Assembly: GCF_003044185.1 (NCBI RefSeq)
Contig: NZ_PYYB01000001.1
Location: forward strand, 1,178,001 to 1,242,000
DNA from: Paraconexibacter algicola
GTDB taxonomy: Bacteria; Actinomycetota; Thermoleophilia; Solirubrobacterales; Solirubrobacteraceae
Length of the DNA stretch: 64,000 nucleotides
Direction: 5' to 3'
The translations under genes were made by a program, and so were the position numbers. This document shows, one piece after another, positions 50,483-59,507 of this stretch (positions within the stretch are counted from its first letter, which is position 1; each line of letters begins with the position of its first letter). The notes below the pieces were generated by a model. The model did no database searches. It worked only from the letters and a program-made list of their open reading frames with translations, and was not told the DNA's origin.

Positions 50483-51911
50483 TCAGCAACGACTCCATGA
50501 CCTGCTTGGCGATTGGTGCGGCGACGACGCCACCCTGGCCGCCGACGACGCTCTCGATCGTGACGGCGACGGCGATCTTGGGGTTCCGCGCGGGCGCGAA
50601 CCCGATGAACCACGGCTGGTTGATGTTGCGCTGCACGTCCTTCTCCGCGGTCCCGGTCTTGCCCGCAACATCGATACCCGAGAGCGCCGCGGCGGTTCCA
50701 GTGCCCTCGCGCACGACGTTGGTCATCATCGCGATGAGCTTGTCGGCGGAGCCCTCGCTCATGACGCGGGACTGCTCCTCGGGCTCGATCCGCTCGACGG
50801 TGCGGCCGTCCTCGTCGACGATCCGGTCGGTCAGGTGCGGGCGCATCAGCCGGCCGCGGTTCGCCACCGCGGCGGCGACCATCGCCATCTGCAGCGGGGT
50901 CACGCGCAGGAGGTTCTGTCCGATCGCCATGCGGCCCACGTCGATGAAGCGTGACGTGGCGGGGATCACCTTCCCGTCACGGTAGGAGCCCGACGGGAGC
51001 ATCTGGCCGTCGGGGTAGTCCAGCGGCGGGTCCTTGTCGAAGCCGAAGCGCCGCATGTACGTGCGCATCGTGTCCTTGCCGAGCCGCTCGGCGACCTCCG
51101 CCCAGACGGTGTTGACGGAGTTCGTCAGGGCGGTGGTGAGCGTGATGCGCCCGAAGCTCGCGCCGCCGGAGTTGTTCAGCGGGACGCCGGAGATCTCCTT
51201 GCCGCTGTTGCCGTCGAGCGTCGACTCGGGGGTGAACTCGCCGCTGTCGAGCGCCGCGGCCGCGGTGACGACCTTGAAGGTCGACCCGGGCGGGTAGCCG
51301 GCCTGCGTGGCGCGGTTGAGCAGCGGCGAGTTGTCCTCGTCGTTGGCCAGCCGCGAGAAGGTCTCGGCCGAGCGCAGGTCGCGCGGGTCGAAGCCGGGGA
51401 ACGACGCCATGACCTTGACCGCGCCGGTCTCGGGCTCGATCGCGACGACCGATCCCTTGCGCCCGTTCAGCGCGTTCAGCGCGACGCGCTGCGCCTCGGG
51501 GTCGAGCGTCGTGAGGACGTTCTCCCCCACCGGGGTGCGGCCGATCACGCGGTCCACCACGCTGCCGAGCTCGCCGCGCTTGCCGCTCAGCGCGTCGTTG
51601 CGCGAGCGCTCCAGGCCGGCGCGGCCGAGCGTCGTGTACGAGTAGCCGAGCGCGTGCGAGAACAGGCCGCCCTCGGGGTAGGAGCGGCGGTAGGTGTCGT
51701 CCTGGGCGGAGACGCTGCGCGCGAGCACCGTGCCGTCGGCGGCGCGGATCAGGCCGCGCTTGATCCGCTGCTCCTCGAAGACGCCACGGCGGTTGAGCGC
51801 GTTGTCGTCGAGCTGCTGCGCCTCGAACACCGTCCACCGCGACGTGAACGCGATGAGCAGCGCGAACAGCAGCAGGAAGACGACGTACAGCCGGGCGATC
51901 GGGGCGTTCAC
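50475..51911 (-). CDS. pbpA: Penicillin-binding protein PbpA (transpeptidase)
   Basis: A 478-residue class B PBP. An N-terminal anchor (ARLYVVFLLLFALLIAFTS) precedes a short dimerisation region. The transpeptidase motifs are STFK (210-213), SVN (265-267) and KTG (418-420), all intact. It cross-links peptidoglycan, working with the RodA-type polymerase encoded just upstream. The start is GTG 51911, 7 nt after rodA. Confidence 0.94.
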   Translation of the reverse strand: MNAPIARLYVVFLLLFALLIAFTSRWTVFEAQQLDDNALNRRGVFEEQRIKRGLIRAADGTVLARSVSAQDDTYRRSYPEGGLFSHALGYSYTTLGRAGLERSRNDALSGKRGELGSVVDRVIGRTPVGENVLTTLDPEAQRVALNALNGRKGSVVAIEPETGAVKVMASFPGFDPRDLRSAETFSRLANDEDNSPLLNRATQAGYPPGSTFKVVTAAAALDSGEFTPESTLDGNSGKEISGVPLNNSGGASFGRITLTTALTNSVNTVWAEVAERLGKDTMRTYMRRFGFDKDPPLDYPDGQMLPSGSYRDGKVIPATSRFIDVGRMAIGQNLLRVTPLQMAMVAAAVANRGRLMRPHLTDRIVDEDGRTVERIEPEEQSRVMSEGSADKLIAMMTNVVREGTGTAAALSGIDVAGKTGTAEKDVQRNINQPWFIGFAPARNPKIAVAVTIESVVGGQGGVVAAPIAKQVMESLLNG

Positions 51912-51918
51912 GGCGGCC

Positions 51919-53220
51919 TCAGATCTCCCGGCGCGCCTTGTCGGAGACGCACAGCAGGAGCGCGAGCAGCACGAAGTTCGCGACGATCGAGGAGCCGCCG
52001 TAGGAGATGAAGGGCAGCGTGACGCCGGTGAGCGGGATCACCTTCGTGACGCCGCCGACGATGACGAACACCTGCAGCGCGAACACCGCGGTCAGGCCGG
52101 TGGCCAGCAGCTTGGAGAACGAGTCGCGGGCGAGCATCGCGACCTTGAACCCGCGCTCGACGATGAGCAGGTAGACGAGGATCACGGCGGCGGCGCCGAC
52201 GAGCCCGAGCTCGTTGGTGATGAGCGCGTAGATGAGGTCGGTCTGCGCCGCCGGCAGGAACTGGATGTCGCCGTTCTGCAGCGTCGTGAACGCCTGGCCG
52301 AAGCCGGCGCCGAAGAAGCCGCCGTCGGCCTGCGCGAACAGCGACTGGGCGAGCTGCTCGCTGCCGCCGACCTGCTCGAAGAGCGAGCGATCGAACGGGT
52401 CGCGCCACGCGTCGATGCGGTTCTGGACGTGCCCGACGGTGTTGGCGAAGAACCAGAACCCGGCGGCGAACATCCCCAGGCCGATGAGCGGGAAGCTCAG
52501 CCGGTTCGTCGCGACGTAGATCAGCGCGAGGAACCCGCCGAAGAACATCAGCGACGAGCCGAGGTCGCGGATGAAGACGAGCAGGACCATGGCGCCGCCC
52601 CAGATGACGAGCAGCGGCCCGAGGTGCTTCAGCGGCGGGATGACGATCCCAGCGAAGGTCCGTCCCCCGGTCACGAGCAGCTGCCGCGTGTCGCGCAGGT
52701 AGGACGCGAGGAAGATGACGATGCCGATCTTCGCGAACTCGGCGGGCTGGAACGTGATCGGGCCGATGCCGATCCCCAGGTAGGCGCCGTTGGTCTGCTG
52801 CCCGATGCCGGGCACGCGCGGCAGGAGCAGCAGCGCCAGCGACCCGACCGCGATGACGTACCGGTACTGCTCGAGCTTGCGGTAGTCGCGGCAGGTGATG
52901 ATCGTCGCCGCGAACGCGATGAGGCCGAACACGAACCACTGCGCCTGCTCGCGCGCGAGGTCCTCGTCGAGGCGGTAGATCATCACCAGGCCGAAGCACG
53001 CGAGCACCGCGACGAGCGGGAACAGGTACGGGTCGGCCTCCTTGAGCATCACCCGCAGGAACAGGTGCGCGGCGAAGCAGAGGCCGAGGAAGATCGCCCC
53101 GTAGGTGAGCGACAGGTTCGTCAGCACGTCGTCGCGCTGGACGAAGACGGCCGTGAACCCGGCCGTCACCAGCAGCGACGCGGGGATCAGCGCGAAGAGC
53201 TCGCGTGTGCGCGCGCTCAT
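51919..53220 (-). CDS. rodA: SEDS peptidoglycan polymerase RodA/FtsW
   Basis: A 433-residue polytopic membrane protein with about ten to twelve helices. Family motifs are NGAYLGIGIGPITFQPAEFAK, FIRDLGSS, QNGDIQFLPAAQTDLIYALI and LPFISYGGSSI. It polymerises lipid II into glycan strands. Operon position before pbpA and pknB matches the RodA of actinobacterial kinase operons. It overlaps the phosphatase gene by 4 bp. Confidence 0.93.
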   Translation of the reverse strand: MSARTRELFALIPASLLVTAGFTAVFVQRDDVLTNLSLTYGAIFLGLCFAAHLFLRVMLKEADPYLFPLVAVLACFGLVMIYRLDEDLAREQAQWFVFGLIAFAATIITCRDYRKLEQYRYVIAVGSLALLLLPRVPGIGQQTNGAYLGIGIGPITFQPAEFAKIGIVIFLASYLRDTRQLLVTGGRTFAGIVIPPLKHLGPLLVIWGGAMVLLVFIRDLGSSLMFFGGFLALIYVATNRLSFPLIGLGMFAAGFWFFANTVGHVQNRIDAWRDPFDRSLFEQVGGSEQLAQSLFAQADGGFFGAGFGQAFTTLQNGDIQFLPAAQTDLIYALITNELGLVGAAAVILVYLLIVERGFKVAMLARDSFSKLLATGLTAVFALQVFVIVGGVTKVIPLTGVTLPFISYGGSSIVANFVLLALLLCVSDKARREI

Positions 53221-54458
53221 CCGCCGGCCTGCCCGGCGAGCTCCCCCCGCTCGATCTGACGCACCAGGTCGTTGGCGTCCTCCAGCGAGCGGAGCTTGTG
53301 CGCGGTGACCGTGTCCTGCGCGCGCGCCGGCAGCGTGCTCGCGGGCACGCCGGACACGAAGTTCTCGGAGAACATGTCCAGGCCGCCGGGCAGCTCGTAG
53401 GGCACGCCCTTGTACACGGTGACGAAGCCCTCGTCGTCGACGCCGACGAAGTACACGGCCTGGGAGGCGATGTAGCCGCCGGCCGCGAACGGGAACAGGA
53501 CGACGAGCAGCCAGATCAGGCCCCGCGCGAGCTTGCGGACGGGACCGCGCTCCTTGGCCTCCTTGACCTTCATGCCCGGCGCGCGCGGCTGGCGCTGCTG
53601 CACCGGGGCGGGCGCGGCGGTGGCGATCGACGACTCGCGCGTCGCGGGCGGGGCGTCGCGCAGCGCGGCCTGCACGTCGGCGACGGTCGGGGCGGTGTCG
53701 CCCAGGCGGGTCGCCTGGTCGTCGGCGGCGCCGGCGAACGCGACCTCCTCGAGGCGGAACAGGACGACGGTGATGTTGTCGCGGCCGCCCGCGGCGTTGG
53801 CGGCGTCGATCAGCGCCCGGCCCGCGTCGGGCAGCGACCCGGCCGCGGCGACGATCTCGCCGACGCGACCCTCGGGCACCATCGACGTCAGGCCGTCGGA
53901 GCACAGCAGGTACACGTCGCCCGCGCGGGCGCGCCAGGTGAGCCGGTCGACCTCGACCGCCGGCTCGGGCCCGAGCGCCCGGGTGATGATCGACCGCTGC
54001 GGGTGGACGTCCGCCTCCTCGGGCGTGAGCTTGCCCTCGCGGACGAGCTCGTCGACGAGCGAGTGGTCGCGCGTCAGCCGCTCAAAGCTGCCGTCCCGCA
54101 GCAGGTACAGGCGGCTGTCGCCGACGTGCGCGATCGACAGCTCCTCCTCGCCGACGTACGCGGCGGTGATCGTCGTGCCCATGCCCGCACGGTCCTCGTC
54201 GGCGCGCGAGAGCTCGTGGATCTGGGCGTTGGCGTCCTGGACGAGCGCGGCGAGGCGCTCCTCGACGCTGCCCTCGCCCTCGGGCAGGCCGGGCTCGAGC
54301 ACGGAGACCGCCATCCGCGAGGCGACCTCGCCGGCCTGCGCGCCGCCCATGCCGTCGGCGACCGCGAACAGGGGCGCCCGCGCGAACGCGGAGTCCTCGT
54401 TGGCCCGGCGGGCACGGCCGGTGTCGGTGTCCTTGAAGTAGTCGGCGACGCGAAGCAC
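53217..54458 (-). CDS. pstP: PP2C-type Ser/Thr phosphatase PstP
   Basis: A 413-residue phosphatase. The N-terminal PP2C domain (1-240) has RRANEDS, FAVADGMGG, HVGDSRLYLL, CSDGLT and GGRDNITVVL with the metal-binding Asp residues. A linker and one transmembrane helix (about 308-330) are followed by a 75-residue outside domain. It reverses phosphorylation by the kinases of this operon. The start is GTG 54458 with GAGGAA about 9 nt upstream. Confidence 0.93.
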   Translation of the reverse strand: MLRVADYFKDTDTGRARRANEDSAFARAPLFAVADGMGGAQAGEVASRMAVSVLEPGLPEGEGSVEERLAALVQDANAQIHELSRADEDRAGMGTTITAAYVGEEELSIAHVGDSRLYLLRDGSFERLTRDHSLVDELVREGKLTPEEADVHPQRSIITRALGPEPAVEVDRLTWRARAGDVYLLCSDGLTSMVPEGRVGEIVAAAGSLPDAGRALIDAANAAGGRDNITVVLFRLEEVAFAGAADDQATRLGDTAPTVADVQAALRDAPPATRESSIATAAPAPVQQRQPRAPGMKVKEAKERGPVRKLARGLIWLLVVLFPFAAGGYIASQAVYFVGVDDEGFVTVYKGVPYELPGGLDMFSENFVSGVPASTLPARAQDTVTAHKLRSLEDANDLVRQIERGELAGQAGG

Positions 54459-54478
54459 GAAAAGGGTTCCTCTGGTCC

Positions 54479-54991
54479 CTACCCCTCGAGGTAGGTGAAC
54501 TCACTGTCGCCGATCCGGACGCGGTCCCCGGCGTGGAGCGGCTGCGGGCCGCCCAGGAGCTCCTCGTTGAGGTAGGTGCCGTTGGTGGACCCAAGATCCT
54601 CCAGCACGATCACGCCACCCTGTCGCACCAGACGCGCGTGGCGCGAGCTGGCGAACGGGTCCTGGAGCCGGATCTCGGCCTGGTCTCCGCGACCCATGAC
54701 CGCTCCTTCGCCGATCTCGTACTCCATCCCTGCCGTGTGCCCGGGGGCGCGCTCGACGACGAGCCGGGCGTCGAGCCCGTCGAGGTCGGTGCGCGGCAGC
54801 TCCGCGGCGCTGTGCAGGCCGGTCGCGTCCGAGGGCGCGCCGACGATCGGCTGGAAGGCCTGCGGGCCCTGCTGCGGCTTGACCGCGCTGCGCAGGTCCT
54901 TCAGCGCGCTGCGCGACACCCAGAGGATGAACAGGTACAGGACGGCGAGGAAGCCGAACTGCAACGCGACGGAGATCGGCTCGAGCGTCAT
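54479..54991 (-). CDS. fhaB: Membrane-anchored FHA protein FhaB (FipA)
   Basis: A 170-residue protein: one N-terminal transmembrane helix (about 7-26), a linker, then a C-terminal FHA domain with GAVMGRGDQAEI, SSRHARL and LEDLGSTNGTYLN. FHA domains bind phosphothreonine, so it is an adaptor for the kinases here. It overlaps fhaA by 4 bp and precedes pstP by 20 nt, the conserved actinobacterial order. Confidence 0.92.
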   Translation of the reverse strand: MTLEPISVALQFGFLAVLYLFILWVSRSALKDLRSAVKPQQGPQAFQPIVGAPSDATGLHSAAELPRTDLDGLDARLVVERAPGHTAGMEYEIGEGAVMGRGDQAEIRLQDPFASSRHARLVRQGGVIVLEDLGSTNGTYLNEELLGGPQPLHAGDRVRIGDSEFTYLEG

Positions 54992-55767
54992 TCGACCTCG
55001 AAGGAGACGGGGACGGTGCCGATGTCGAGGCGGTCGCCGCCCCGGATCGGGGTGGCGCCGCGGGCGGGGTCGCCGTTGACGCGCACGCCGTTGGTGGAGC
55101 CGAGGTCCTCGACCACCCAGCCGTTGCCGTGCGGGCGGATCTCCGCGTGCCGGCGGCTGACGTTGGAGTCGCCGAGCACGATGTCGCACTCGCGGCTGCG
55201 GCCGATGACGGCGCCGCCCGCCGGGACGACCATCCGCCGTCCCTCGGCGACGACGAGCGCCCGGCCGCGCCGCTCGGCGCGCTGCGGCTCGAGCGGCTCG
55301 CTGAGCCGCTCGGCGCTGGAGAAGACCATCGTGCTCGAGTGCTCGGCCTGGACGACCGCGGGCACGTCGCCGGTCGCGCGGGCGCGCGGGCTCTCCTCGG
55401 GGCGCACGAGCCGGGCCTGGATGCCGAACTCGCCGAGCCGCAGCCGGTCGTCGGTGTCGAACGTGATGACCGGCCGGGACACGAGCGCGAGGCGCTCCCC
55501 GCGGGCGTGCTCGAGCACGCGGACGGCCAGCTCGTCGGCGACCTCGTGCTCGATCGCGACGAACGACTCGCGGTCCTCGGGCGAGAGCCAGACGATGTAC
55601 TCGTTCGGGACGTAGGTGCGGGACACGGACACGGTGCGGTGCTCGTCCATCTCCTTGACGAGCCGCCGGGCGATCTCGACCGGTCGCACGGGCGTGCGGA
55701 AGACACGGCCGAACGTCCCCTCGACGAGGCCGGCGATCCTGCTCTCGAGGTTGCGAAGGACGCTCAT
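54988..55767 (-). CDS. fhaA: FHA protein FhaA (DUF3662 plus FHA)
   Basis: A 259-residue cytoplasmic protein. The N-terminal DUF3662 domain reads FGRVFRTPVRPVEIARRLVK and YVPNEYIVWLSPEDRESF. The C-terminal FHA domain has GGAVIGRSRECDIVL, VSRRHAEI and LGSTNGVRVN. In mycobacteria FhaA binds phosphorylated MviN and restrains wall synthesis. It follows the polytopic kinase gene by 24 nt. Confidence 0.93.
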   Translation of the reverse strand: MSVLRNLESRIAGLVEGTFGRVFRTPVRPVEIARRLVKEMDEHRTVSVSRTYVPNEYIVWLSPEDRESFVAIEHEVADELAVRVLEHARGERLALVSRPVITFDTDDRLRLGEFGIQARLVRPEESPRARATGDVPAVVQAEHSSTMVFSSAERLSEPLEPQRAERRGRALVVAEGRRMVVPAGGAVIGRSRECDIVLGDSNVSRRHAEIRPHGNGWVVEDLGSTNGVRVNGDPARGATPIRGGDRLDIGTVPVSFEVE

Positions 55768-55791
55768 CTGCGGAAGACCTGCCCCGTCATG

Positions 55792-57615
55792 CTACGGAAG
55801 GGAACGGGTCTCGGGCCCCGAGCGTGACGGGGCGGACACCGCCCGCACCGCGACCGCGAGCACGGCGGCGAGCACCGCCCCGGCGACGAGCCCGCGCGGC
55901 TCGGGGGCGCCGGCCGTGGCCCCGAAGCCGCGCACGACCCCGCCGAGCGCCTGCGTGCCGGTCGCCAGCGCGGCCGCCCACACGGTCGCCGCGACGAGGT
56001 CGACGGCGGCGACGCGCCCGCGCACGAGCAGCGGCAGCACGGCGGCGGCGAGGCCCCAGAGCACGCCGACGAGCAGCAGCCCGCTGGACAGCACGGGCCA
56101 GGCGACGTCGGCGAGCACCGTGCCGGTCCCGAGGTCGCGCGGCGCGCGGGCGACGGCGGGATCGAGCAGGCCGGTGGCCCCGAACAGCAGCCGCTCGCCG
56201 CTGAGGGTCTCGGCGAGCAGCAGCCACCAGCAGCCGAGCAGCCCGAGCACGAACCGCTGGGCGGGCCGCGGCGCCTGGCCGGCGATCGTCGGGTAGGCGA
56301 GCGCGAGCGCCCCGAGGCCGAGGCCGGGCGCGAACGCGGGCAGCGACCACCACGCCCCGGCGCGGCGGGCGAGCAGGGCCACGGGCAGCGCCGCGAGGAC
56401 GACGTAGGTGGCGGTGCCGGCGGCCCCCGCGTCGGTGAGCCAGAGCAGCAGGCCCGTGACGGCGGCCAGCCAGCCCAGGCGCGGCAGCAGCGCGACGAGC
56501 ACCGCGGTGACCGCCGCCACGGCGAGCGGGGGCGCAAACGGCGTGGGGCCGAGCCACTGGACCGCCGCGGCGAGCAGCACCCCGGCACCGAGCCCCGCCA
56601 CGACGCGCTGCGACGGGCGCGGGCGCACGGCGGCGACGAGCGACGGGTCGTCGTCCTCCCACGTCTCGTGGCGGCCGCCCCACGCGGCGCGCTCGAGCCG
56701 CTCGGTCGCGGGGGCGGCGATCGTGCCGGGCTCGTCGCCGACGTCGTCGAGGGCGTCGCGCAGCGCGTCGCGGAGCTCCTCGACGGTGCCGCGGTCCTCG
56801 GGATGCGGGCGCACGCCGCGGTCGATCGCCGCGCACAGGGGCAGCGGCAGGTCGCGGCGCAGGCGGCCCAGCGCGGGCATCCGACGGCCGATGCGTCGCA
56901 CGGTCTGGGCGGCGTGCGCGGGCCGCGCCGGGTTCATGCCGCGCACCGGGTTGACCCCGCACAGCGCCTCGTAGAGCACGAGCGCGAGTGCGTACAGGTC
57001 GGTGGCCGGAGAGATCTCGCCCCCCTCGGCCTGCTCGGGCGCCATGTAGGCGAGCGTGCCGACGAGGTCCCCGGTGCGGGTGAGCGCGTCGTCGCCGGCC
57101 ATCCAGGCGACCCCGAAGTCGGTGAGCTTGGCGATCCCCTCGCCGTGCACGTCGCCGCCGGGCCGCGCGGGCACGAGGATGTTCCCGGGCTTCACGTCGC
57201 GGTGCACGATCCCGCGGGCGTGCGCGTGCGCGAGCGCGTCGCAGAGCACGACGCCGGTGAGCAGCACGTCGCGGTCGCTGAACGCGCCCTCGTCGAGCAG
57301 CTCGCGCAGGGTGTGGCCGCGGACGAGCTCGCTGACGAGGTACACGGTGTCGCCCTCGCGGCCCGCCTCGTAGAGCGCGACGATCCCCGGGTGCTGCACG
57401 CGCGCGGCGGCCTTGCCCTCGCGGGTTGCGCGCTTGGCGATCGCCGGGTCGCCTACCGCGATCCGCTTGACCGCCACCGCCCGGTCGAGCTGCTCGTCGT
57501 GCGCGACGTGCACGGTCCCCATCCCGCCCGAGCCGAGGCGACGCCCGAGCCGGTAGCGGCCGAGCACGAGCTCCGGGACGGCGCCGGGACGCGTGGTGTG
57601 CGGGGCGGTCTCCAC
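55792..57615 (-). CDS. Ser/Thr kinase with polytopic membrane domain
   Basis: A 607-residue protein, first gene of the fha-pstP-rodA-pbpA-pknB-ddl operon. The kinase domain (about 18-275) has GSGGMGTVHVA, VAVKRI, HRDVKPGNI, DFGVAW and GTLAYMAPEQA. Instead of one helix and PASTA repeats, the C-terminal half (about 330-595) is a bundle of eight or more hydrophobic segments, with no domain I recognise. Position suggests it feeds the same FHA proteins. The start is GTG 57615. Confidence 0.88.
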   Translation of the reverse strand: METAPHTTRPGAVPELVLGRYRLGRRLGSGGMGTVHVAHDEQLDRAVAVKRIAVGDPAIAKRATREGKAAARVQHPGIVALYEAGREGDTVYLVSELVRGHTLRELLDEGAFSDRDVLLTGVVLCDALAHAHARGIVHRDVKPGNILVPARPGGDVHGEGIAKLTDFGVAWMAGDDALTRTGDLVGTLAYMAPEQAEGGEISPATDLYALALVLYEALCGVNPVRGMNPARPAHAAQTVRRIGRRMPALGRLRRDLPLPLCAAIDRGVRPHPEDRGTVEELRDALRDALDDVGDEPGTIAAPATERLERAAWGGRHETWEDDDPSLVAAVRPRPSQRVVAGLGAGVLLAAAVQWLGPTPFAPPLAVAAVTAVLVALLPRLGWLAAVTGLLLWLTDAGAAGTATYVVLAALPVALLARRAGAWWSLPAFAPGLGLGALALAYPTIAGQAPRPAQRFVLGLLGCWWLLLAETLSGERLLFGATGLLDPAVARAPRDLGTGTVLADVAWPVLSSGLLLVGVLWGLAAAVLPLLVRGRVAAVDLVAATVWAAALATGTQALGGVVRGFGATAGAPEPRGLVAGAVLAAVLAVAVRAVSAPSRSGPETRSLP

Positions 57616-57787
57616 CGGTTCGTCGTTCCGCTCCCGGGCGAGGTGTCCTGCCGACGGGGAAGGGATCGCACCGTTTGACGGCGAACTTGCAGGGGAAACA
57701 CGCTCCTCACGGGGCGGTCATACTGCCTCTGCGGAAGCGGCGCACCCGGCCCTGCCCGGCGCTCCCCGCTGTCGCGCCCCCAAGACC

Positions 57788-58927
57788 ATGTCGTTCTTCG
57801 ACGACGACGAGCCCACACGCGCAACCAGGCCGGCCCGGCCCCGACGCCCCGCACCAGCGGCGGCCCGTCCTCGACGGTCCGCGGCCGCACCGGACCCGCA
57901 GACGCTGCGCAACCGGCAGATCGCCGCGCTCGGCGCCGGGATCGTCGTCTTCTTCCTGCTGGTCCTCGGCGTCAAGGGCTGTCTGGACAGCCGCAAGGAG
58001 CGCGCGCTCAAGGACTACAACCGCGAGGTGACGGCGATCGTCAGCTCGTCCAACGAGCAGGTCAGCGAGCCGTTCTTCGAGCTGCTCGGCGGCGCCACCG
58101 GCGACGCGACCGAGCTCGAGCAGGGGATCAACGAGTACCGCGTGGTGGCCGACCAGGACGCCCAGCGCGCCCGCAGCCTCGACGCGCCCGACGAGATGGC
58201 CCCGGCCCAGCAGAACCTCGAGCTGGTGATGAACCTGCGCGCCGAGGCGCTGCGCAAGATCGCCGACCGGATCGGCGCCGCGAAGGCCGACGGCGAGGAC
58301 AACCGCCAGAGCGCGGAGAACGCGGTCCGCCAGATCGCCGGGCAGATGAGCGCGTTCCTCGCCTCCGACGTCGTCTACTCCCAGCGCGTCGCGCCGCTGA
58401 TCAAGCAGGCGCTCGACGACGCGGAGATCAGTGGCCAGAGCATCGCGACGAGCCAGTTCCTGCCGACCGTGGCGTGGCTGAACGTCGACCAGGTCGCCGG
58501 CCGGCTGGGCGCGCAGCGTGCCGGTGGCGGGCAGGGCGCGAGCAGCGCGCCGGCCCCGGGCACGCACGGTCACGGCCTGGAGAGCACCGCGGTCGGCACG
58601 ACGACGCTGCAGCCCGGCGGCTCGGTCAACCGCGTGCAGGCCGGCTCGAACCTCGCCTTCACCGTGAAGTTCGCCAACCAGGGCGAGAACGACGAGACCG
58701 ACGTGCGCGTGTTCGTGCGCGTGCGCTCGCCCGGCACGAAGACGATCAGCGTGTCGAAGACGATCAACCAGACGAAGGCCGGCACGTCGATCACGACCGT
58801 CGTGCCGCTGACCGACGCGCCGCCGATCGGCACGCCGTCGACCGTCGAGGTCGAGGTCCGGGGCGTCCCGGGCGAGAAGGTCCTCGACAACAACAAGAGC
58901 ACCTACACCGTGCTCTTCACCCGCTAG
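57788..58927 (+). CDS. Membrane-anchored protein with CARDB-like C-terminus
   Basis: A 379-residue protein. A basic Pro/Arg/Ala cytoplasmic stretch (1-45) is followed by one transmembrane helix (about 48-66, IAALGAGIVVFFLLVLGVKG) and a long helical outside region (about 70-240). A beta domain (about 265-379: NLAFTVKFANQGENDETDVR then VEVEVRGVPGEKVLDNNKST) resembles CARDB adhesion folds. No function is known. It is divergent from the polytopic kinase gene and may belong to the same wall-signalling system, which is inference. No ribosome site is seen. Confidence 0.78.
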   Translation: MSFFDDDEPTRATRPARPRRPAPAAARPRRSAAAPDPQTLRNRQIAALGAGIVVFFLLVLGVKGCLDSRKERALKDYNREVTAIVSSSNEQVSEPFFELLGGATGDATELEQGINEYRVVADQDAQRARSLDAPDEMAPAQQNLELVMNLRAEALRKIADRIGAAKADGEDNRQSAENAVRQIAGQMSAFLASDVVYSQRVAPLIKQALDDAEISGQSIATSQFLPTVAWLNVDQVAGRLGAQRAGGGQGASSAPAPGTHGHGLESTAVGTTTLQPGGSVNRVQAGSNLAFTVKFANQGENDETDVRVFVRVRSPGTKTISVSKTINQTKAGTSITTVVPLTDAPPIGTPSTVEVEVRGVPGEKVLDNNKSTYTVLFTR

Positions 58928-58979
58928 CGGCCCGCGGCGCGCACGGTGCTCCGGGCGGCGTCCCGGATACCCTGCAGGC

Positions 58980-59507
58980 GTGGACGAGCTGAGCACGACC
59001 ACCGGGATCGTCGCGGCCGTCGCCGTGGTGCTCGCGCTCGCCGCGCTGGCGTTCGCGGTGACCGCCACCGTGCGCCTGCGCCGCATCGCCGCGCACCAGC
59101 GCGTGGTCCTCGGGACGGGCGGCGCGCAGGACCTCGTGGCCCACGCCGCGCGGCTGGAGCACTCCTTCGCGGTCCTGCACGACTACGTCGAGGACGTGTC
59201 GGCGCGGCTCGACGACCGCCTCGCGACCGCGGAGCTGCGGCTCGACGGCGCGATCACGTACCACGGGCTCGTGCGCTACGACGCCTACAACGAGATGTCG
59301 GGCCGGCAGTCGACGTCGATCGCGCTGCTCGACGCGACCCGCTCCGGGGTCGTCGTGTCCTCGATCCACCACCGGGAGAGCGCGCGGATGTACGCGAAGC
59401 TCGTCCGCAACGGGCAGGGGGAGCTGCAGCTCTCCCCGGAGGAGCAGCAGGCGATCGAGCTCGCCCTGGCCCGCGAGGTCGAGCCCGTGGACGACCAGGC
59501 GGTCTGA
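58980..59507 (+). CDS. DUF4446 family membrane protein
   Basis: A 175-residue protein with one N-terminal transmembrane helix (about 9-32) and a short coiled region. The DUF4446 domain follows: YDAYNEMSGRQSTSIALLDA, GVVVSSIHHRESARMYAKLV and LSPEEQQAIELAL. The function of the family is unknown. The start is GTG 58980 with TACCCT ending 6 nt before it, a leaderless pattern. Its stop shares one base with the pheA ATG. Confidence 0.85.
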   Translation: MDELSTTTGIVAAVAVVLALAALAFAVTATVRLRRIAAHQRVVLGTGGAQDLVAHAARLEHSFAVLHDYVEDVSARLDDRLATAELRLDGAITYHGLVRYDAYNEMSGRQSTSIALLDATRSGVVVSSIHHRESARMYAKLVRNGQGELQLSPEEQQAIELALAREVEPVDDQAV

